Shown piece by piece: positions 10,392 to 14,524 of a DNA stretch of 14,524 nucleotides; within the stretch, counting starts at the first letter, position 1, and the number at the start of each line of letters is the position of its first letter. The position numbers were made by a program, and so were the translations under genes. The notes beneath the pieces are model-generated. The model was not told the DNA's origin, did not search any database, and saw only the letters and a list, made by a program, of their open reading frames with translations. This DNA is from Xanthobacteraceae bacterium (GTDB lineage: Bacteria > Pseudomonadota > Alphaproteobacteria > Rhizobiales > Xanthobacteraceae): positions 1-14,524 of the forward strand of contig JASHYD010000929.1 of assembly GCA_030043175.1 (NCBI GenBank), given 5' to 3'.

Positions 10392-10889
10392 ATGCTCACA
10401 AAAGCCGGATTGGCAGCGGCCACCATCGCGCTTGCTCTCCTGCCCTGCGCTTCAAATGCCCAGGTGCAGATGCAACGCGACATTACATGGAAATTAGGCC
10501 TCGCCATCGCGGAGGGCGCCATCGAGGAATGTGCAAAGACAAATGTCCCCATCTCCGTTGCGGTGGTTGACCGCGCCGGCCGCGTGCGCATCTTTATTGC
10601 ATCCGACAACCCCTCCCCGCATAACTTCGAGCTGGCGCGGCGTAAGGCGTATACGGCCCGCACGTTCCGCCGTCCGTCGCTCGAATGGGCACAGCGCACG
10701 AAGGATGGAGCGGATTTGGCTGCGCAGCGGCAGCTCGCCGACGTGATCGCGCTGGGCGGCGGCGTTCCGATCAACGTCGGCGACGACACCATCGGAGCGG
10801 TAGGCGTCAGCGGCTCAAGCCAGACCGGCGACGAGGCCTGCGCCAAGGCGGGCGTTGCCAAAGTTGCCGACCAGCTCAAGCCGAATTGA
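10392..10889 (+). CDS. exported GlcG/HbpS-family protein
   Basis: A 165-aa protein with an N-terminal Sec signal peptide (MLTKAGLAAATIALALLPCA, probable cleavage after SNA at residue 23) and a single GlcG/HbpS (PF03928-type) domain. Family marks are VAVVDRAGRVRIFI (56-69), ARRKAYTAR (82-90), IALGGGVPI (119-127), IGAVGVSGSS (134-143) and DEACAKAGV (147-155). Members include the haem-binding sensor accessory protein HbpS of Streptomyces and GlcG of glycolate operons; many Gram-negative ones are periplasmic and uncharacterised. The start ATG at 10392 has an excellent GGAGG eight bases upstream. A strong inverted repeat follows the stop. The next genes encode a c-type haem protein and another secreted protein, which fits a periplasmic, perhaps haem-related, role; that link is inference. 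Confidence 0.87.
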   Translation: MLTKAGLAAATIALALLPCASNAQVQMQRDITWKLGLAIAEGAIEECAKTNVPISVAVVDRAGRVRIFIASDNPSPHNFELARRKAYTARTFRRPSLEWAQRTKDGADLAAQRQLADVIALGGGVPINVGDDTIGAVGVSGSSQTGDEACAKAGVAKVADQLKPN

Positions 10890-10907
10890 CCGCTACACAA
10901 GCCTGCA

Positions 10908-10931
10908 GGGCGGGTTCCCTGTAACCCGCCC
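10908..10931. terminator. hairpin between convergent genes, possible bidirectional terminator
   Basis: GGGCGGGTT (10908-10916) and AACCCGCCC (10923-10931) form a perfect 9-bp stem with a six-base loop, 18 bp behind the GlcG-like gene and between two convergent genes. The plus strand continues GCTTAAGG, so the T run is poor. Location supports a terminator role more than the sequence does. Confidence 0.5.
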
Positions 10932-11057
10932 GCTTAAGGTGCTTGAACGTCTTTCGATAAAACCGGTTTATCCGCTCGCAAGGAGGCGCGACGGCGTTCG
11001 CTGGCTTGCCGCGCCCGTGCGGCGACCGGGATTGTGATGCGCGAAGCCGACAATGCG

Positions 11058-11684
11058 CTACTGCTTGCGATCTCGCAAAGCCGGATAAAATTGGACCCAA
11101 ACATTGTCGATGCTGGCATGGCGCTGATGACAATTTGCACAGGCTTCATCGGGAAATGCGGCCGCCGACGCAACCAGTTTGGAGCGGTCTGACGGGTCGG
11201 TGAAGTTGTAATAGGCCCACGGCATCGTGTTGCCGCCCGGGCGGGACGCATTCTTCACGGCGACCTCAAGGCCGACCCTGCGGCCGTTGAAGACGCCGCT
11301 TGCCAACACGCCCTTCGGCTCCTTCTCGGCAGCTTCGAAAACCTGCATCACCAGGACCGTCAGGTCGGGAAACCGCCCGTTGGCCAAGAAATAATCGTAG
11401 GCGGCCCTGGTGATGGACACGTTGTGAAATTGCTGCCTCCCGGGACGCGGAGGCGGCGCAGAAGCCGCCGCCGCGGCATCGGGGGTGTAGGACAATCCGA
11501 GATTGGAGCCAACGAAGACCCAGGTTTCGAACCCGTCCGGCATCAGCAGGTCGCCGCTCGGCGTATATCGCGGCTCGCCAGCGGGCGGGACCTGCGCCTG
11601 GGGCGACGAAGCTGCAAGCGTCAAGCAAAGCGCTGCTGCACCGGCGACAATGCACCGGCGGCAGCTGCCGAGAACGTTAACCAT
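11058..11684 (-). CDS. cytochrome P460-family protein
   Basis: A 208-aa exported c-type haem protein. The N-terminus (residues 1-31, hydrophobic CIVAGAAALCLTLAA) is a Sec signal peptide. The mature part has the P460 layout: FETWVFVGSNLGLSY (52-66), a middle beta-sheet region (GVFNGRRVGLEVAVKN), WAYYNF (156-161), and near the C-terminus a single haem-attachment motif CANCH at 182-186 followed by SIDNVWVQFYP. The family includes cytochrome P460 (hydroxylamine and NO oxidation) and cytochrome c'-beta (NO binding). Which activity applies depends on a lysine-haem cross-link that I cannot judge here. The ATG at 11684 has a near-perfect GGAGGTG. The 303-aa gene ends 59 bp upstream, suggesting an operon. 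Confidence 0.87.
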   Translation of the reverse strand: MVNVLGSCRRCIVAGAAALCLTLAASSPQAQVPPAGEPRYTPSGDLLMPDGFETWVFVGSNLGLSYTPDAAAAASAPPPRPGRQQFHNVSITRAAYDYFLANGRFPDLTVLVMQVFEAAEKEPKGVLASGVFNGRRVGLEVAVKNASRPGGNTMPWAYYNFTDPSDRSKLVASAAAFPDEACANCHQRHASIDNVWVQFYPALRDRKQ

Positions 11685-11743
11685 GTGTCACCTCCGCGTG
11701 TGTGTCGCGCGCATGCCAATGCCGGCGCGCCCAAGCTCGCCGC

Positions 11744-12655
11744 CTACTTCTTCGGCGGCAGCGGCATCGGGCCCAGCAAATATCCGGGCGGATCATTGGG
11801 CAGAATGAACTGGGTCTGGCCGTTGATGATCGGACTATGCTGGGTCTCGGTGCAAACTGCGTCGCTAACGAAGGTATCGGGCGGAAGGCGGCGATAGTGG
11901 CGGTTGACGTGCCAGGGCGCCGTAAATGCGACCTCATCCTCAATGGTCATGTCGTTTTCGAAGGTGTCCTTGTCGAGGAGGCGCATGCGCTCAATCAAGC
12001 GCACCTTATTGCTGTGGGGCGCGCCGGTGCGATCATAAGGCGTATCCTCGCGCATGCTCACGGTATCGACCACCAGCGTATCGCCCTCCCAATGTCCGAT
12101 CGAGTGGCCGGTCCAGGAATCGAAGCGTTCTTCGGGTGGCAGATGATCGCGGCCATCAGTATAGATGCGGCGCAGCTGCGGCCCGTATTCCCAGATGATG
12201 TAGGTTATTTCCGGCGTTACGACGAGCTCGAGCGGCCCGGGAATCCCGCCCATCAGGCGCGGCATGCCATGGGGCAGGCAGTTCGTGATCGGGTCGGCGA
12301 AGTAGCCGGCCAGCGTGTGATCGAGCTTGGCACGGTAGATCGTCTCCCATTCGGTGTTGTAGGGGGGATGCTCGCGGTCGCCCGGCTGCTGCGCGTTGTT
12401 ACCCTTGGGATCTGCGGTGCCTGGGTCGAAGATCAATCCGCCCACGGGGTTCCACAGGCCCGACCAGTTCGGCAAAGCCGCCATCACCTTGGCCCGCTCG
12501 GACTGCGACAAGCCGAACGCAGTAACGCCTTTGTGCTGAGAGAGGGCGGGCGAACTCACGCACGTCAGCACGGCCGCCCAAAACGGCAGCGCAGCCGCCA
12601 GGCTGCGGCGCCGCCGGCGGCGCATCATGTGTCCGTGGGTCGCCGTCGCGATCAT
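11744..12655 (-). CDS. secreted protein of a conserved uncharacterised family
   Basis: A 303-aa protein with a long arginine-rich N-terminus (MMRRRRRRSLA at about 10-20), a hydrophobic stretch (AAALPFWAAVLTC) and probable cleavage around ALS-Q40, so it is exported. The mature part shows motifs I recall from a family widespread in proteobacteria, often beside DUF6152 genes and with no assigned function. These are WSGLWNP (64-70), CLPHGMPRLM (126-135), RRIYTDGRDHLP (162-173) and GHSIGHWEGDTLVVDTV (183-199). The high density of His, Trp and acidic residues in the last two blocks suggests a binding or catalytic pocket, but I do not name a function. The ATG at 12655 has GGGAGGA four bases upstream. 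The P460 gene follows, and a broken DUF6152-like gene precedes it in the same orientation. Confidence 0.82.
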   Translation of the reverse strand: MIATATHGHMMRRRRRRSLAAALPFWAAVLTCVSSPALSQHKGVTAFGLSQSERAKVMAALPNWSGLWNPVGGLIFDPGTADPKGNNAQQPGDREHPPYNTEWETIYRAKLDHTLAGYFADPITNCLPHGMPRLMGGIPGPLELVVTPEITYIIWEYGPQLRRIYTDGRDHLPPEERFDSWTGHSIGHWEGDTLVVDTVSMREDTPYDRTGAPHSNKVRLIERMRLLDKDTFENDMTIEDEVAFTAPWHVNRHYRRLPPDTFVSDAVCTETQHSPIINGQTQFILPNDPPGYLLGPMPLPPKK

Positions 12656-12816
12656 AGAATCCTCCCCGATCTTTGGTTGGCAAAACGCCGTGGTCACGCC
12701 CCGCAGCCGTCCGCAATATTGATGTCAGCTATCATCGGCCGGACACAAGGGGAGGGCAAACGTGCATCCTTTCGCGCCGTGCCGACCGAGCGCAAAAACC
12801 GCGCTCCCTCGTCACG
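12656..12816 (-). other. spacer between DUF6152 remnant and 303-aa gene
   Basis: This 161-bp stretch has no gene. It includes the strong ribosome binding site of the 303-aa gene at its left end. A poor promoter-like pair (TTGCCC, 18 bases, ATGATA on the minus strand) is possible but not convincing. Confidence 0.3.
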
Positions 12817-13210
12817 TCAGTTCGCAGGCGCCGCCGGGACCGGCCGTGAATTGAGCACGGTGCCGTTGCGATTTGGTCACCGTAACCCGGGCGCCGGCGG
12901 CACGACCGTCGCGCAACGGACGGGTCAGCACCGTGACGTGGCCGCCGCGCCGCAGCGCATCTGACCCCCGCACGCATCAGGGCGCTCGGGCCTTCGGCCT
13001 CGATGCCCCACACGGTGTCGCTCCGCTTGTCGTCACGCACCACGACATAAAGCCAGGAGTGCGGACCGGTATATTCGAATTCGTTCACGGTGCCTTCGAG
13101 GGTGACCATCTTTTCCGGTTCGAACACGGCGCCCAGACGGTAAGAGCATACCTGCGCCGCGCCGAGCGCCAGGCTGACGACACCGGTGGCAACGCGAATT
13201 GCTCTTTCAT
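12817..13210 (-). pseudogene. DUF6152-family gene broken by frameshifts
   Basis: Three reading frames together rebuild a DUF6152-like protein. The middle part of the first frame reads VVSLALGAAQV, then VFEPEKMVTLEGTVNEFEYT and GPHSWLYVVVRDDK up to SALMRAG. The second frame continues SDALRRGGHVTVLTRPLRDG and RAAGARVTVTK (down to about 12870). The third ends NGTVLNSRPVPAAPAN and a stop at 12817. The first shift coincides with a run of five C (plus strand 12965-12969), where one extra base explains it; the second needs one extra base near 12868. A well-placed ATG with GGAG (13210) is in yet another frame, so a third lesion near the N-terminus is likely. The usual AHHSFA after the signal peptide reads SYRLGA here. 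Decay is the simplest explanation; sequencing error at the C run alone would not account for all of it. Confidence 0.72.
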
Positions 13211-13700
13211 CAAACTCCGCTGGGTACGACGACCGCGCTTTCCGGTTGCGGCAGGCTTGGGCGCCGTCCCGCTTTCGCAAACGCAGGCGCCCGCCTATTC
13301 AATCACAGTCCGCAAGCCGTTTCCATGATGAAACACAGCCGATGTCCGCGGGCGCAAGCCGCGGCGATGATGCGTGCTGGTAGACGGGGTGCTGGTAAAA
13401 ATGGCGCCGGCGACTTCGTAACCGCCCTTCGGCAAGTTCCCGGGCGGCAACACGCCGGCACCACACCCGCCTTTGCCGCCTGACAGGCGATTCCACGCGA
13501 TCAAAACGCGACCGTTCACTGCTGCGGTTGCGAGCGTAGGGTTGTTAATTCGTCCATGAGTTGCTATTTGCTGCGGGCCCGCTACGGCCGCCCAGCACGC
13601 TGCGAGTACCATTCGACGTCTCGCGCAGAGGAACCGTTGCGGCCGCCCCGGGTTGCAGTTCACAGCGATCTTCGCGCTCAACTTTTTGGTGGAGTCCTCC
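13211..13700. other. intergenic region before lemA (490 bp)
   Basis: No gene is convincing here. A minus-strand frame from an ATG at 13612 to 13295 has neither a ribosome binding site nor recognisable motifs. On the plus strand TTGTTA (13542-13547) followed after 17 bases by TATTTG (13565-13570) is a weak candidate for the lemA promoter, about 130 bases before its start. The GGAG ribosome binding site of lemA is at 13691-13694. Confidence 0.4.
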
Positions 13701-14300
13701 ATGACCGCATGGCTATGGCGCTCACGCGTCGCGTTGATTGCCGTTCTTTGCCTCACCCTATCCGCCTGCGGCGGTTACAACATCATTCCGACCCAGGAAG
13801 AGCAGGCAAAGGCGAAGTGGGCGGATGTTCAGAACAACTACCAGCGCCGTGCTGACCTCATCCCCAATCTCGTCGCCACCGTACAAGGTTACGCAAAGCA
13901 GGAAAGGGATGTGCTGACCGCCGTGACCGACGCCCGCGCCAGGGCCACACAGATCAAGGTCGATGCCTCCCAGCTGACCGATCCGGAAAAACTCAAGCAG
14001 TTTCAGGATGCGCAAGCGCAGCTCACCGGCGCGTTGGGCCGGCTCCTCGCCGTCAGCGAGAACTATCCCGATCTCAAGTCCAACCAGAACTTCCTGGCGC
14101 TGCAGTCGCAGCTCGAGGGCACGGAGAACCGCATAGCCGTGGCGCGGCGCGACTACATCGAGGCGGTACGGACCTATAACACGACGCTCAGGACGTTCCC
14201 GGGTCTGCTGTGGGCTGCGACCCTCTTCCGAAACAACAAGCCGATGGTGGAGTTCTCGGCCGCCGAGAATGCGCAGACACCGCCGCAAGTGAAATTCTAA
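13701..14300 (+). CDS. lemA: LemA family lipoprotein
   Basis: A 199-aa LemA protein: an N-terminal hydrophobic segment followed by long antiparallel helices facing the periplasm. The signal ends in a lipobox, LSAC with C23, so it is probably a lipoprotein (MTAWLWRSRVALIAVLCLTL then SACGG). The conserved LemA core is clear: KWADVQNNYQRRADLIPNLV followed by ATVQGYAKQERDVL (about residues 40-73). The block QLTGALGRLLAVSENYPDLK (about 108-127) follows, then a region with NRIAVARRDYIEAVRTYN and the end FPGLLWA. I chose the ATG at 13701 because of GGAG six bases upstream and the signal sequence directly after it; the frame is open further upstream without support. The function of LemA is not well defined. 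The following TPM-domain gene, 34 bp away, is its usual partner. Confidence 0.95.
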   Translation: MTAWLWRSRVALIAVLCLTLSACGGYNIIPTQEEQAKAKWADVQNNYQRRADLIPNLVATVQGYAKQERDVLTAVTDARARATQIKVDASQLTDPEKLKQFQDAQAQLTGALGRLLAVSENYPDLKSNQNFLALQSQLEGTENRIAVARRDYIEAVRTYNTTLRTFPGLLWAATLFRNNKPMVEFSAAENAQTPPQVKF

Positions 14301-14334
14301 AGGCGCCCGCGCAATTGCCTTCGAAGACGCCGAC

Positions 14335-14524
14335 ATGACCGCGGGCCGCTTCTCTTCCTTGTTGGCGCGAAGATCTGCTGGCCCGCTTATCGTGATCGCG
14401 GCGCTCGTGTGGGCGGGCCTGGCGATCTGCGCCATCACCTTTCCGCCACTCACCGGTCGCGTCATCGATGAGGCCAATGTCCTCTCTGCGGGTGCGCGCG
14501 AGGCCCTTTCTTCGAAGCTCGGCG
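14335..14524 (+). CDS. TPM-domain (YgcG-like) membrane protein, cut by window edge
   Basis: The first 63 codons of a gene that runs off the right edge. After a polar start, one hydrophobic segment (GPLIVIAALVWAGLAICAI, about residues 16-34) acts as a signal or anchor. FPPLTGRVIDEANVLSAGAR (36-55) then begins the TPM domain, whose hallmark is this P-x-L-x-G-x-V-x-D-x-A-x-x-L-S sequence. Proteins of this type usually end with a second membrane segment and a Gly-rich tail, not visible here. The ATG at 14335 has only a weak ribosome binding site; cotranscription with lemA 34 bp upstream is likely. Confidence 0.88.
   Translation, partial: MTAGRFSSLLARRSAGPLIVIAALVWAGLAICAITFPPLTGRVIDEANVLSAGAREALSSKLG

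Noticed and set aside
11702..12964. A 420-codon plus-strand open frame
   Set aside because: It lies antisense to the 303-aa secreted protein and the DUF6152 remnant, has low-complexity composition and no ribosome binding site or family motif.
13295..13612. A minus-strand frame (MVLAACWAAVAGPQQIA...) before lemA
   Set aside because: No ribosome binding site, no recognisable motif, and composition like out-of-frame translation; left as intergenic, though a small unknown gene cannot be fully excluded.

Overview
The window holds the left part of a bacterial ribosomal-protein/RNA-polymerase gene cluster followed by an accessory region. The genes are GC-rich. The RpoB N-terminus ([20 protein letters not shown]), the short one-helix SecE, the L7/L12 and L10 sequences and the cluster order all point to an alphaproteobacterium. 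A soil-type member of Hyphomicrobiales (Bradyrhizobium/Rhodopseudomonas/Xanthobacteraceae neighbourhood) is the best guess. This is an inference from protein look, not from a search.

Region 1 (1-8200, all on the minus strand, transcribed right to left): secE, nusG, rplK, rplA, rplJ, rplL and rpoB, the last cut by the left edge after about 1261 codons. It encodes a translocon subunit, a transcription elongation factor, four 50S stalk and L1-arm proteins and the polymerase beta subunit. Non-coding spacers are long here: 383 bp nusG-rplK, 613 bp rplA-rplJ and 450 bp rplL-rpoB. They carry strong hairpins. The rplA-rplJ spacer has a good promoter candidate with an A-tract upstream element, and the rplL-rpoB spacer has a second, weaker internal promoter candidate. 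The tRNA-Trp and tuf genes that usually precede secE in related bacteria are not present.

Region 2 (8201-11057): a divergent metal-dependent amidohydrolase/decarboxylase-family gene (+), a 68-aa unknown protein (-), and an exported GlcG/HbpS-family protein (+) with a convergent hairpin behind it.

Region 3 (11058-13210, minus strand): a run of exported-protein genes. In transcription order these are a decayed DUF6152-like gene with at least two and probably three frameshifts, a 303-aa secreted protein of a conserved but uncharacterised family, and a cytochrome P460-family c-type haem protein. The last two look like an operon. Together with the GlcG/HbpS-like gene next door they suggest a periplasmic, possibly haem-related, module of unknown role.

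Region 4 (13211-14524): about 490 bp without a convincing gene, then lemA (+) and the start of a TPM-domain (YgcG-like) membrane protein gene that runs off the right edge. This lemA-TPM pair is common in proteobacteria.

I see no rRNA, tRNA, CRISPR array, transposase or attachment site. All coordinates of small regulatory elements are by eye.
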